Shown here one piece after another: positions 1 to 8,960 of a stretch of DNA of 64,000 nt. The position numbers were made by a program, and so were the translations under genes. The stretch's first letter is position 1. Every line of letters starts with the position of its first letter. The notes beneath the pieces are model-generated. The model ran no database searches and had not been told where the DNA came from. It was given only the letters and a program-made list of their open reading frames with translations. The stretch comes from Pseudobutyrivibrio ruminis HUN009. GTDB taxonomy: Bacteria > Bacillota > Clostridia > Lachnospirales > Lachnospiraceae. The stretch lies in NCBI RefSeq assembly GCF_000703005.1, contig NZ_JNLH01000001.1:585501-649500 (forward strand), read 5' to 3'.

Positions 1-1046
1 CTATATCTCCGACGGACGGTCTCGTTCTCCGCGTATGGCTTGTCTAGCCATTCCGCATCCGGAAGGACGAAAGCCGAGTAATCGCCGGAAGCTTCTGCAG
101 CATCGCACTTGCCTGGTAAATTCTCCATGACTAAATCATTGTCTTCATTATAGAACTCATAGTCACGTAAATAAATGTTGTTTGTTACCAACTTTCGCTT
201 GATTCCAAGGGTTTCCATTGTACGCATTGTCAATCCCTGCTGCTTTTCGTGAGCAAGGTCGATGACAGCCTTGGAATGCTTTACCATATCGCGGATGATA
301 TCTGGGCTGAATGGCTCGAAGCTTACAATATCCATATCAAGATTCTTTACAAGCTTAGGGTCCTTCAGCTTTTTGCCGCGATATACGCTTGGATTTAAAT
401 AAAGCTTAAGGCAAAGATTTTTGTCTTTGTTGGCTTCCTTGAATGCCTTGAAATATCTGTATCGGAATGGGAAGAATGCAGATACGCTGACATAATCGTA
501 CTTGTATTCCTGCACCTCATCCATATTGTTTGCGTCGAATTCATCTGAATAGAAAAGTGGAAGAAGCTTATAATCCATATCAGAATTAGCTGCATCTACC
601 GAATCGAATGTGCCTCTCCAATCGAAGAGTCGACCAAGCTCGCCTTTGTGGCGCATATTTTCGAAAGAATCCCATGAATAATAGATGGATTTTCCGTTAG
701 CCTTTAAAGCGTGGAGCTTTAGCTCGTGTATGGTCAATTCGTTTAGAACGTTACCGCGGATAACTAGCATATAATCGTATCCGCCAGCTGGCATCTCTGC
801 CAAAATCTGATTGGTAAGCTTTTTATTGAACCTATCAAAGATGTTTGGCTTATGGAAAATGCTCTCAATATTTTTCATAATCAAGAACTTTGTCTTTTCA
901 GGCTCCTCATCATAAAAATGAGGATTGGCACCACGGGCCACCAAGTCCTTCTTTATCTCATTCTGATAAGTATAGAACTTTGGCATGATAATAAGAATGT
1001 TCTTGGATTTTAAGTCTACTTTGTAATCAAACTCTGTGTTCATCAT
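1..1046 (-). CDS. CgeB/LPS-biosynthesis-like glycosyltransferase, partial
   Basis: Open reading frame of about 348 codons running off the left edge with no stop. It starts at ATG 1046-1044, overlapping the preceding gene's stop in an ATGA junction; ATG 1043-1041 is an alternative. The N-terminus (MNTEFDYKVDLKSKNILIIM) begins a Rossmann-like strand. Near residues 255-285 is a motif resembling the nucleotide-sugar site of CgeB-type and capsular transferases (VIDLAHEKQQGLTMRTMETL). The likely role is transfer of a sugar onto a surface glycan in the cytoplasm. Family assignment is by motif resemblance only; donor and acceptor are unknown. Confidence 0.7.
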   Translation of the reverse strand, partial: MMNTEFDYKVDLKSKNILIIMPKFYTYQNEIKKDLVARGANPHFYDEEPEKTKFLIMKNIESIFHKPNIFDRFNKKLTNQILAEMPAGGYDYMLVIRGNVLNELTIHELKLHALKANGKSIYYSWDSFENMRHKGELGRLFDWRGTFDSVDAANSDMDYKLLPLFYSDEFDANNMDEVQEYKYDYVSVSAFFPFRYRYFKAFKEANKDKNLCLKLYLNPSVYRGKKLKDPKLVKNLDMDIVSFEPFSPDIIRDMVKHSKAVIDLAHEKQQGLTMRTMETLGIKRKLVTNNIYLRDYEFYNEDNDLVMENLPGKCDAAEASGDYSAFVLPDAEWLDKPYAENETVRRRY

Positions 1047-2005
1047 AATCTTGCAATAGTTTCCTCTGCTTCCTTACGGATGATTTCTGGATTGAAGACC
1101 TTACGGAAACGATAGTATTCCACTGGTCTGCCGCCATACTCGCGGAAGCTGTGATTTATCTGCTTTACAACGCTGCCTTCGAAGTCGAACTTAAGGCCAA
1201 GGTCGTGGGCCTTTTCGATTGATTTGTGGACAAGTGCGTCGTATGTCTGTAATCTTGAATGCTCTGGAATTGGGCCGCCTGCATCAAGATAGAGGCTTTC
1301 CTCATCCCAAACTAAAAAGCTAAGTGAAAGAACTTCGTCATTCTCACCAAGTGCTGCGAAAACTTCACCTGCATTATGAGCATAAGCTGCTTCGTATATA
1401 CGATGCCACTGCTCTCTTGAAAATGGAACTGGCAAATCCTGGCGAGCGAAAATCTTTTCATGCTCGGTGTAGAATGTATCTGCATCGATAGTGCCGAAGT
1501 GGTGAACGTTTTTCTCACCCTTGCGGATCATGTTTTTGTATTTGCTGCTAATGTTTTTATCAACCTGTTCCATATCAGATGTATCCTCGATAACATAAGT
1601 GTAGCGAGGTATTACGCTATATCTGTGCCAGAAAAATGGAAGGAAGTTCTGATACTTATACTGGAACTGCTGCTCGTAAATATCAAGGCCCATGCTTTCG
1701 ATAAACTCGATGGCAGCGTCGCAGATTTCTTCCTCATAGCTGGCGCGCTTTGCCAATGACTGTGGGTCCTTTGGATAGCTGACAATCAAGCCATTAGTCT
1801 GTGTAAGAGGTGGCTTGGTGATACGCTTTATTCCGTTTTTCTGTTCAAGATAATATGGCATAGCAGCCCAAATGCGGCCGCCCTTTTCATAGAGCCATAC
1901 ATCCCAATTCTCAGGGCCAACTACCGCATCAAGCCACCATGGCTTTGAATAGATGCACACATAATTGTCCTGGCAAAATTTTTCAAACTGTTCTTTATTA
2001 CTCAT
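1043..2005 (-). CDS. FemAB/BioF2-like GNAT acyltransferase
   Basis: 320 aa, close to the usual length of single proteins with a FemAB-like double GNAT fold (Acetyltransf_6). The C-terminal half carries the typical run of a small-residue strand, a GGxxxE-like turn (LYLDAGGPIPEH) and the FDFEGS segment seen in this family near residues 230-280. Members transfer amino-acid or acyl groups to peptidoglycan or glycans. Position inside a glycan locus suggests N-acylation of an amino sugar or of a lipid-linked intermediate; that is inference. It is co-transcribed with the preceding GT4 gene (17-bp gap) and overlaps the next gene by 4 bp. Confidence 0.75.
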   Translation of the reverse strand: MSNKEQFEKFCQDNYVCIYSKPWWLDAVVGPENWDVWLYEKGGRIWAAMPYYLEQKNGIKRITKPPLTQTNGLIVSYPKDPQSLAKRASYEEEICDAAIEFIESMGLDIYEQQFQYKYQNFLPFFWHRYSVIPRYTYVIEDTSDMEQVDKNISSKYKNMIRKGEKNVHHFGTIDADTFYTEHEKIFARQDLPVPFSREQWHRIYEAAYAHNAGEVFAALGENDEVLSLSFLVWDEESLYLDAGGPIPEHSRLQTYDALVHKSIEKAHDLGLKFDFEGSVVKQINHSFREYGGRPVEYYRFRKVFNPEIIRKEAEETIARL

Positions 2006-2022
2006 TTTATCCTCTTTAGCTT

Positions 2023-3183
2023 TTAAGCTGTGTAGATTCTTCTTGCGATTACTTCGTAATCAAACTGAAGCTTTGCAAATGCAAATGACTTGGCCTTTGT
2101 CTGCTCCAAAAGCATCGGTGTTTCAGTGATGCTCTTGAATACGCTTACCATGTCGTCAACTGTTTCAACGAAGAAATAATTCTCTCCGTTGCAATCGCTG
2201 TATGTAGCATCCTTGTAGGTTTCATGTGGATATGTCATGTTGGCACATCCGCAGCACATGGCAGTCTCGAATGTGGATGACTGGCCGCCTGGCTGGCAGT
2301 ACAAATCAACGCCTGCAAGGAACTCCTCGATTTCTTTATTGACCTTCCAACCCATGAAGCGGATACGATTATCAGACTCCAAAAGAGGGCGAAGGGTAGA
2401 TTCCATATCCTCTGGGATGGAACCGAATACAAATAGGGCAAGGCGTGGATCCTGTACCTGTGAAAAAGCCTGTAAAAGCTCTGCTGTACGCTTGCCTGCT
2501 GAAAGCTTTCCTGAGTGAGCCATGATGATTGCATCCTGAGGAAGGCTGTATTTGTTGATGATGTTCTGGCGAGCTTCGCGCTGCTGCTCAGTAGAATAAA
2601 TGATTCCACCGATAGCCATGAACTCCATCTTGCTATCTGGTATGCCGTAGATATCCTTGAGCCAGTCACGCATCTGAACCCCCAGATAAAGAATCTTATC
2701 TACCTGTGGCAACGCCTTGTGAACAAAATGGCCATGGATGAATTTGTAGAATGCCTTGCTGAGTGGTGTCATGGCTGAGTTTGTGTAATCCTCGTGGCTA
2801 TCCATGAAAAACAGGCATTCTGGGTGATGCTTGCAATAATCTGCCACATCCATCATTTCGAATCCGCACACACCATGATAAAGGATAGTGTCTGGCTGGA
2901 TTTCATTAAGATATTTTTTGAGCTTGCGGCACTTTTGGATTTTCTCAGTCCAAAGGTCGCTATTGAAAACTCTGTCGTATTCAAGTCTGATAAGACGGGC
3001 GCCATTATCAAGGATTCTATCCTCCTCTGACCCCTTCACAAGCTTGCTGCCCTCGTAATGATAGACATCGGTGATGATTGTAACATCATGGCCATCCTTA
3101 CGATTCATGGCTATAAGCATATTTTCTTGATACAACATGCCTTCTGTAAAATGAGAAGGCATTCCTATATGTAAAACTTTCAT
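2023..3183 (-). CDS. GT4-type glycosyltransferase
   Basis: 386 aa GT-B fold glycosyltransferase. The N-terminus (MKVLHIGMPSHFTEGMLYQE) is a Rossmann strand with acceptor loop. The C-terminal domain has the donor-binding pattern of GT4 enzymes, with AHSGKLSAGKR around residue 222 and a cysteine-rich variant of the usual E-x7-E loop (PGGQSSTFETAMCCGCANMT) around residue 310. It starts at 3183, overlapping the end of the upstream GT4 gene by 4 bp, so the two are probably translationally coupled. Expected to add one sugar to the lipid-linked repeat unit on the cytoplasmic face; specificity cannot be read. Confidence 0.85.
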   Translation of the reverse strand: MKVLHIGMPSHFTEGMLYQENMLIAMNRKDGHDVTIITDVYHYEGSKLVKGSEEDRILDNGARLIRLEYDRVFNSDLWTEKIQKCRKLKKYLNEIQPDTILYHGVCGFEMMDVADYCKHHPECLFFMDSHEDYTNSAMTPLSKAFYKFIHGHFVHKALPQVDKILYLGVQMRDWLKDIYGIPDSKMEFMAIGGIIYSTEQQREARQNIINKYSLPQDAIIMAHSGKLSAGKRTAELLQAFSQVQDPRLALFVFGSIPEDMESTLRPLLESDNRIRFMGWKVNKEIEEFLAGVDLYCQPGGQSSTFETAMCCGCANMTYPHETYKDATYSDCNGENYFFVETVDDMVSVFKSITETPMLLEQTKAKSFAFAKLQFDYEVIARRIYTA

Positions 3184-4403
3184 TTATTGTAAATCTCCAA
3201 ATAATTACGGTACATTACCGCATTGTCATAATTTGCCACCGCGTAATTGCGGATTTCCTCGGCAGTAAGGCCACGGCCAAGCTGTGTGCTGATGGCTTTC
3301 TGCAGTGCTTCTAAAGTGGCAGCATATTTCACATCTGCATCGCCAGCAATATCTACACGGACGAAGGTGCCGTAAGGCTCAGGTGCGGTTTCCTTTGTAC
3401 CGCACTCATCCAATCCTACAACGGGCGTGCCGCAGCACAATGCCTCGATGCATGTGGTTGGGAAGTTTTCCGCCTTCGAGCATATTATAAACAAATCTGC
3501 CTCAGAATACCAACGAGCAAGCTCGTCCTGGTCTTTTGTGCGGGCGATAAGCTGCACATTTGCAGAGTGGCGCTTTGTTTCATCTGCCCCCACAAGCACG
3601 AAGTGTGTGTCAGGCATTGTTTCTGCTAAATCAATCACCATCTGGCCGCCCTTTCGCACATCCATGATGTTTGGTGCAACTGCAAGGATGAGCCTAGCAT
3701 CAGCCGGAATGCCAAACTGGCTGCGGATAGCGTCGTCCTTTGGTCTTGGATAGAAAATCCCGTCGGTGTCGATTCCGTTATGTATAACCTGAATGTTTTG
3801 CCAATACAGGTATGTTTCCTTTGTTTTGTCTGCCAGCCACTTGGAAGGTGTGACGATTGCTTTAAGATTCAGGCCATCCATGGCAGCCTTTTTCTCAGCA
3901 AGGAGCTGAGCTGTTTTGTCGATTGCCAGTGAGCTTACGTATTGACGAAGATATGGGCAGTTGCCGCATCCGCTTTTATAACCCTGGCACTCATATGCGA
4001 AGCCGCATTTACCTGTGTACATGTATTCGCAGTGGAATGTCCACACTACAGGAATCTGCTGCTCCTTCAAAAACTCCAGCAACTCTGTGATATTTACAAA
4101 GTATGCGTGAAGCTCGTGTATATGAATCAAATCCGGCTGAAAATCCTTTATGTACTGGATAAGATTTGCTGTGGACTTTGGTGAGTAGCAGCCGTTTTTG
4201 CCAGTGATTCTAGCAAGCAGGGCATGCTTTTTTGTCTCCCAGTCCAGGCCGAATTTGTAAATGCCTGGTTCATCTATGACATCTCCACGGCCGTAGGCGA
4301 TGCGAGCCTCGTGGCCATCTGCATTCAGACGGCGGTATAAGTCATACACTATCTTGCCTGTGGAGCTGTATTTGCAGTTAACATCTAATAGTAAAATTTT
4401 CAT
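3180..4403 (-). CDS. GT4-type glycosyltransferase
   Basis: 407 aa GT-B glycosyltransferase. Visible parts are an N-terminal Rossmann strand (MKILLLDVNCKYSSTGKIVY), the HIHELHAYFVN acceptor-domain segment near residue 96, VTPSKWLADK near 188, and the donor-site loop with ENFPTTCIEALCCGTPVVG near residue 325. A cysteine cluster (CGFAYECQGYKSGCGNC, around 133-150) is common in a subgroup of GT4 proteins of capsule loci. It overlaps the next gene by 4 bp and lies 15 bp after the HisF-like gene. Confidence 0.87.
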   Translation of the reverse strand: MKILLLDVNCKYSSTGKIVYDLYRRLNADGHEARIAYGRGDVIDEPGIYKFGLDWETKKHALLARITGKNGCYSPKSTANLIQYIKDFQPDLIHIHELHAYFVNITELLEFLKEQQIPVVWTFHCEYMYTGKCGFAYECQGYKSGCGNCPYLRQYVSSLAIDKTAQLLAEKKAAMDGLNLKAIVTPSKWLADKTKETYLYWQNIQVIHNGIDTDGIFYPRPKDDAIRSQFGIPADARLILAVAPNIMDVRKGGQMVIDLAETMPDTHFVLVGADETKRHSANVQLIARTKDQDELARWYSEADLFIICSKAENFPTTCIEALCCGTPVVGLDECGTKETAPEPYGTFVRVDIAGDADVKYAATLEALQKAISTQLGRGLTAEEIRNYAVANYDNAVMYRNYLEIYNK

Positions 4404-4418
4404 GGTTTCGTCCTTGAT

Positions 4419-5189
4419 TTACTCAGAGTAGATTCCTGCATCAGTCAATTCTTCCTCTGTTGGAGCTGTGATGAGGACTGCCTTGAGGCGGCCGTAATAT
4501 ACGAACATGCTACCGCCTGCTGCTGCGTGAGCATGACCATTTTCGATAACATCCTTTAAATCTGAGATGCCACCGGCACCGCCACAGGCTGTAACAGGAA
4601 TATCTACGGCGTTAACCACCTGATTTACAAGGTCGATATCATACCCCTGCATCACGCCATCGCGGTCGATTGAGTTAAGGAAGATTTCGCCAGCGCCAAG
4701 CTCCTCCGCATGCTTTGCAAGCTCTACTGGGCTCATGTCGATGACCTTTGTGCCATCACAGATGACGCATTTATACTGGCCGTTTACCACTTTTGCATCG
4801 ATGGAAGCAACCACCGACTGAGAACCTGCAAGTGCAACTGCGTCCTTAACAAGCTGCTCGTCCTCAATAAGGCTTGTGTTTAAAACAACCTTTTCATAGC
4901 CGATTGCAAGAAGCTTTCTAACCTGATCTAAAGTCTTGATTCCGCCGCCATATGAAAGTGGCATGAATGCTTCCGATGCCATATCTGTAAGAAGCTCGAA
5001 GTCTGGCTCCAACCCCTTTTTGCTGGCTGAAATGTCAAGCACCGCCATCTCGTCGATACCCTTACGATTGAAAATTTTCAGCGCATTGACTGGGTCTCCA
5101 AGGTATGTTGGCTTTTTGAAGTTTATTGTCTTTATCAAATCCCTATCATCAATAAGAAGAACTGGGATGATTCTTGGTCTATTAAACAT
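4419..5189 (-). CDS. HisF-like cyclase subunit of sugar-amidination system
   Basis: 256 aa TIM barrel of the HisF family. It keeps an N-terminal Asp in IPVLLIDDRDL, where histidine-pathway HisF has PCLDV, and the second catalytic Asp in SIDRDGVMQGYD; the phosphate loops SYGGGIK and CGGAGG are present. It sits directly beside a HisH-like amidotransferase and a WbuX/PseA-like protein, with no other his genes, matching the P. aeruginosa WbpG-HisH2-HisF2 arrangement. In that system the pair supplies ammonia or an intermediate for turning an acetamido sugar into an acetamidino sugar. The role here is inferred from context. Confidence 0.85.
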   Translation of the reverse strand: MFNRPRIIPVLLIDDRDLIKTINFKKPTYLGDPVNALKIFNRKGIDEMAVLDISASKKGLEPDFELLTDMASEAFMPLSYGGGIKTLDQVRKLLAIGYEKVVLNTSLIEDEQLVKDAVALAGSQSVVASIDAKVVNGQYKCVICDGTKVIDMSPVELAKHAEELGAGEIFLNSIDRDGVMQGYDIDLVNQVVNAVDIPVTACGGAGGISDLKDVIENGHAHAAAGGSMFVYYGRLKAVLITAPTEEELTDAGIYSE

Positions 5190-5210
5190 AATTTTATCCT
5201 TTGGCTATCA

Positions 5211-5822
5211 CTAACATTTTCTTACGAAATTTTCTAATAGTCTCATTCCGAAGTCGTGGCTCTTTTCCGGATGGAACTGGACGCCGTACACATTGCCTTT
5301 GTTTACTGCGCAGGCGAATTCATATCCGTAGTCGCATGTCATCATCACATCTTCATCGTTTTTGCAAACAGCATGATATGTGTGGACGAAGTAATATCTC
5401 TGGCGACCTTCTATTCCATCTAAAAGTGGCACGTTCTTTTTGAACTCCACGATGTCCCATCCCATGTGAGGAACCTTTAGGTTCATTTCTGCAGGGATGT
5501 CGAAGCGCTTGCAGCTGAAATCTATGAGACCAAGGCCAGGGAGCTGGCCTTCCTCGGAGCCATTTCCAAGGAGCTGCATGCCAAGGCAGATACCAAGAAT
5601 TGGCTTGCCGTTTCTTGCCTCTTCTTTAATTAAATCTACAAGGCCTGTTTCGTTAAGCTTTCCCATGCCGGCATCGAATGCGCCAACGCCTGGCAAGATA
5701 ATTTTATCTGCTGCCTTAATTTTCTCTGGGTCTGCAGTGATGACGCTTTTCTCGCCTATTACTTTAAGCATGTTGGCAATGCTACCTAAGTTGCCCAGGC
5801 CATAATTTATAATTGCTACCAT
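5211..5822 (-). CDS. HisH-like glutamine amidotransferase subunit
   Basis: 203 aa class I glutamine amidotransferase. The nucleophile Cys is in GICLGMQLL (about residue 80), and the His-Glu pair is in GVQFHPEKSHDFG (about residue 184). N-terminal NYGLGNLGSI is typical of HisH. It should hydrolyse glutamine and channel ammonia to the adjacent HisF-like barrel. It starts at ATG 5822 and is 21 bp upstream of the hisF-like gene. Because no histidine genes accompany it, the sugar-amidination role is preferred over histidine synthesis. Confidence 0.88.
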   Translation of the reverse strand: MVAIINYGLGNLGSIANMLKVIGEKSVITADPEKIKAADKIILPGVGAFDAGMGKLNETGLVDLIKEEARNGKPILGICLGMQLLGNGSEEGQLPGLGLIDFSCKRFDIPAEMNLKVPHMGWDIVEFKKNVPLLDGIEGRQRYYFVHTYHAVCKNDEDVMMTCDYGYEFACAVNKGNVYGVQFHPEKSHDFGMRLLENFVRKC

Positions 5823-5993
5823 AAAATCTCCTATCTATTGCTGTTCAAGGCCAAACCTCATTCGCATTTTGCTTCGCAAAATACTCATGTCGTTTTGGTC
5901 CTGCAATGCAGGATGATACTCGTAAAATGTATTCCTCTTTCTTGCAAGCAAGATTCGGCATACATTGTTACAAGTCTCACCTTGACCAGTCCT
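5823..5993. other. Intercistronic gap with three short palindromes
   Basis: 171-bp gap between the amidotransferase and the WbuX-like gene. It holds three small perfect hairpins: 5866-5882 (ATTTTGC, TTC loop, GCAAAAT), 5899-5913 (TCCTGCA/TGCAGGA) and 5940-5953 (TCTTGC/GCAAGA). None is followed by a clear T-run on the minus strand. They may be transcript-processing or attenuation structures; no coding potential is seen. Confidence 0.5.
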
Positions 5994-7151
5994 TTAGAAT
6001 CGCATATTTCTCTTCTCTATTCCCAACAATTGACAGATACGAACGCCGAGACGAATCATCCACATAGAGTTTTTGTAGTCGTCTGGGGTGTGGGCTGGGG
6101 AGTTGATGATTTCATCGAATTCCTCAGTTGAAATGCCAAGCTTCTTTGCGATGTATTCCTTATCCTGCTCCATCTGGTCTGTGTCGTATGGGTTGGTCTT
6201 AAGCTTTTCAAGAGCCTCCTCACGAGTCATTGTGCCAGCTAAAATCTGAGTTGAGAATACATTCTTTCTGGTGTCGAATCCAAATTTGTATGGAAGGTAA
6301 TATCCCTCAAAGAATCTGGTAAATACGTTTTCATAATGCTTGTTTTCGTATTTAGTCCAGCCATATTTCTCGTGTAAGAATTCCTCGGCCTTTGCCTTGT
6401 CGTAAACTACGTAATCAAGTGGATAGAAACGCTTCATTCCGTAGACATATTTGTAAAGCAAACGATACTTGAGAATGCCACAGGTTGGGTATGTCTTCAG
6501 TGGACGCTTGCCGAATTTCTTATGAATATCCTTGTACATACGAAGGTCGTTCATGTAAATCCACTCTACTGGTGGGCGAACGAACTCAGTACTGTTGTTT
6601 GAGCCAGTAAGCACCCATTTGATGCCGTGTTTTACGGCGTAGTTGTAAAGAGATGCGAAGATTGCATGATCCTGAGGAGCATCGCAGCTACTGATTCCTG
6701 ACTTAAACATAGAAAGCTGGAAGTCGCTCATCTCCTTCCAGTTAATAACGTCTGTGTACATATCAAGGTCCATACCCTTGACGATTTTTTCAATATTTTC
6801 AACAGCTACGTTCAGGTTCCATCCCGTATCTACAACATAGATAAGTGGACGAAGGTGCATAACTTCCTTTGCGATATATGCAAGGTATGAACTATCTGCA
6901 CCGCCGGACATACCAAGGATACAATCGTAATCCTTGCCCTCTCCGTCTTTACGAATCTGAGCTGCTACCTTTTCAAGCTCCTCCCTGTTTTCCTTGTTTG
7001 GATTCCAGTATGGCTTGATATTTTTCTCGAAGTTGCGACAGTGGTCGCAGACACCCTGCTCGTCGAATTCAATCATGGAGTCAGTTGTGTCCATAACACA
7101 CTGTGTGCAACGCTGATATTCTCTCTTAATTTTAGGAATGTAAATTGCCAT
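5994..7151 (-). CDS. N-acetyl sugar amidotransferase, WbuX/WbpG/PseA family
   Basis: 385 aa, the usual length of the WbuX family (TIGR03573). Two CxxC pairs near residues 16-39 (RCTQCVMD and CDHCRN) suggest metal binding. The PP-loop ATP pyrophosphatase motif is SGGADSSYLAY near residue 84. The enzyme activates an N-acetyl group with ATP and accepts ammonia from the HisH/HisF pair to give an acetamidino group. In Campylobacter and Pseudomonas such enzymes act on pseudaminic, legionaminic or mannuronic derivatives; which sugar is used here is unknown. It lies 9 bp from the upstream sugar transferase gene. Confidence 0.87.
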   Translation of the reverse strand: MAIYIPKIKREYQRCTQCVMDTTDSMIEFDEQGVCDHCRNFEKNIKPYWNPNKENREELEKVAAQIRKDGEGKDYDCILGMSGGADSSYLAYIAKEVMHLRPLIYVVDTGWNLNVAVENIEKIVKGMDLDMYTDVINWKEMSDFQLSMFKSGISSCDAPQDHAIFASLYNYAVKHGIKWVLTGSNNSTEFVRPPVEWIYMNDLRMYKDIHKKFGKRPLKTYPTCGILKYRLLYKYVYGMKRFYPLDYVVYDKAKAEEFLHEKYGWTKYENKHYENVFTRFFEGYYLPYKFGFDTRKNVFSTQILAGTMTREEALEKLKTNPYDTDQMEQDKEYIAKKLGISTEEFDEIINSPAHTPDDYKNSMWMIRLGVRICQLLGIEKRNMRF

Positions 7152-7159
7152 AAATACCT

Positions 7160-8518
7160 CTATCTGTTTGAATTGATCTCATCCAATATTTCGTCGACGC
7201 TAACCACTTTGTCGAAGCCTTCTGTGCTTTCCTTCTTGAAGACAATGCGGATAGTCATGAGGATGAGCTTCAAATCAAGTAAAAAGCTATAGTTTTCAAT
7301 GTACATCAAATCGAGCTTAATTTTGTCGTAAGCTGATGTGTTGTACTTGCCATAAATCTGAGCGTAACCTGTGAGGCCTCCCTTTACCTTGTTTCTGAAT
7401 TCAAATTCAGGGATGGCGGCTGTGTATTTCTCCACGTGCTCGGTGCGCTCTGGGCGTGGGCCAACGATTGACATATCGCCCTTTATAATATTGAAAATCT
7501 GTGGAAGCTCGTCGATACGAGTTGCACGGATTACATGTCCTACCTTTGTGATACGGTCGTCATCATCAGTGGCTGGGCGCTGCTCTGCATCCTCAACCAT
7601 ACTTCTGAACTTCAAGATATCGAATACCTTGCCATCCTTTGTGACGCGGGCCTGCTTGTAGAAAACAGGGCCATGATCCTCAAACTTGATTGCAAGTGCA
7701 ACAATAAGCATAAGTGGTGAAAGGACAACTGCAGCAATAACACACAGAATCACATCAAAGAATCTCTTAACGATTTCCTGCTCAGGTGTGAGGCCTGTTG
7801 TGTTGATCATCACAAGTGGAGTATCAAACTGGTGAATGCCCTCGCCTCCAGAGATAATAACATCTGAAATCTTTGGAGTGATGTATGTCTCGATTTCGTG
7901 CATGTAGCAGTATTTCAACAAATCGTTTCGCTGCTCAGCACTAACATCCGAAATTACGATACCATCGTAGTCAGCAAGCATCTGGCAAATCTTATCAATG
8001 CCTTCATCGATGCTGACAATGTTTTTGATGTTGTAGCTATCTGCTCTAGTGTCCATCTTGAGCTTTAGCCCAACAGATTCTTTATTTCCGTACACCATCA
8101 AAAGCTTGCTAGCCTTTGAGTGGCGCTCATATATTGCGAAGAAGATATATACGCTGATTCCAGAAATCAGGAAATTCCCAACTGTTAAAAGAAGCATTGG
8201 CTTCACTGGAATCATGATGTTTGCCATCAAGCAGAGCTGCAAGTATGTAACCGCATTTACGATAAAGATTGCAATCCACTGTGAGAACAACACATCTGCG
8301 ATTTTCAAAATGCCATATTTAAAACCTTCACACAGATGAATGATTACCAGCATCAATATGAAGTATATTCCCATAAGCACATACTTACCACGGCCAAGGA
8401 ATGGGAAGAAATACTCCCTATCAAATATCATATATTTCCAAACGAAATAGTATGCAACTGCCATGATAGCAAGCTCTATAACGCTCTCTATTTTTCTTAT
8501 AGTATTCTTGTTTTTCAA
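7160..8518 (-). CDS. Polyprenyl-phosphate sugar-1-phosphate transferase
   Basis: 452 aa. The N-terminal half has about four to five membrane segments and a CoA-binding-like linker. The C-terminal bacterial sugar transferase domain (residues about 265-450) has KFRSMVEDAE, DELPQIFNIIKGDMSIVGPR and the terminal LTGYAQIYGKYNTSAYDK motif. It starts repeat-unit assembly by loading the first sugar phosphate on undecaprenyl phosphate. The start is TTG at 8518-8516, with AGGAG about 9 nt upstream. It is the first gene after the array region and has its own extended -10 promoter. A second, paralogous enzyme lies at 35999-37390. Confidence 0.92.
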   Translation of the reverse strand: MKNKNTIRKIESVIELAIMAVAYYFVWKYMIFDREYFFPFLGRGKYVLMGIYFILMLVIIHLCEGFKYGILKIADVLFSQWIAIFIVNAVTYLQLCLMANIMIPVKPMLLLTVGNFLISGISVYIFFAIYERHSKASKLLMVYGNKESVGLKLKMDTRADSYNIKNIVSIDEGIDKICQMLADYDGIVISDVSAEQRNDLLKYCYMHEIETYITPKISDVIISGGEGIHQFDTPLVMINTTGLTPEQEIVKRFFDVILCVIAAVVLSPLMLIVALAIKFEDHGPVFYKQARVTKDGKVFDILKFRSMVEDAEQRPATDDDDRITKVGHVIRATRIDELPQIFNIIKGDMSIVGPRPERTEHVEKYTAAIPEFEFRNKVKGGLTGYAQIYGKYNTSAYDKIKLDLMYIENYSFLLDLKLILMTIRIVFKKESTEGFDKVVSVDEILDEINSNR

Positions 8519-8585
8519 ATCTTATTTCTCCTAGAAACAACATTCAGTAGTCTATATAAATTTATTACAAAATGCAATCCTTAAC

Positions 8586-8591
8586 ATTATA
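8586..8591 (-). promoter_or_regulatory. Extended -10 promoter for the sugar transferase operon
   Basis: On the minus strand TGG-TATAAT forms a perfect extended -10 about 68 nt upstream of the TTG start. The -35 position is weak (GAGCAT at 17 bp), which fits an extended -10 promoter. It is the only strong candidate between the array region and the gene. Confidence 0.55.
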
Positions 8592-8643
8592 CCATTATCT
8601 GGGCTAAAATGCTCATTTTATTAATATGGCAACGCGAGGTTTT

Positions 8644-8789
8644 GTTTCAACCTGCTAGACACATCATATCTGCCAAGTTATGTCAGTCAAGGGCAAGCCT
8701 CCGGAGCTTCGCTCCCTTGACTTCATAACTTTTGGCAGATAAATGTTAGTCAAGCAGGTTTGAAACTGGGACTGTGGCGGAGCCACTAG
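8644..8789 (-). repeat. Long-hairpin element L1, inverted copy
   Basis: About 146 bp. Its ends (GTTTCAACCTGCTAG and GTCAAGCAGGTTTGAAAC) are complementary. Inside are further stems: ATCTGCC/GGCAGAT, AGTTATG/CATAACT and GTCAAGGG/CCCTTGAC. A small hairpin GTGGC-GGA-GCCAC (8774-8786) flanks the big one on the side facing array A. It matches L2 and L3 in ends and small hairpin, but the inner stems differ in sequence while remaining paired, which argues for structure being conserved. It is inverted relative to L2 and L3, so the pair brackets array A. Confidence 0.75.
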
Positions 8790-8960
8790 TCTATGAGTAG
8801 ATGGCGACACGCGGATTGGCGCTTTCTGCAATACGGCGTGTCTTTTTTGCAGGCCTCGGACACGCGCTTTTGCTATGCCTTCAATTCAGCGTGTCAATTT
8901 TAGGCTACTTGAACACGCCGTTTTGCTATTTTTGCACTAGTCAAGCAAAAGTAGACAGGT

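Noticed and set aside
4419..5822. Histidine biosynthesis genes
   Set aside because: Only HisF- and HisH-like proteins occur and they sit beside a WbuX-like protein, so a sugar-amidination role fits better.
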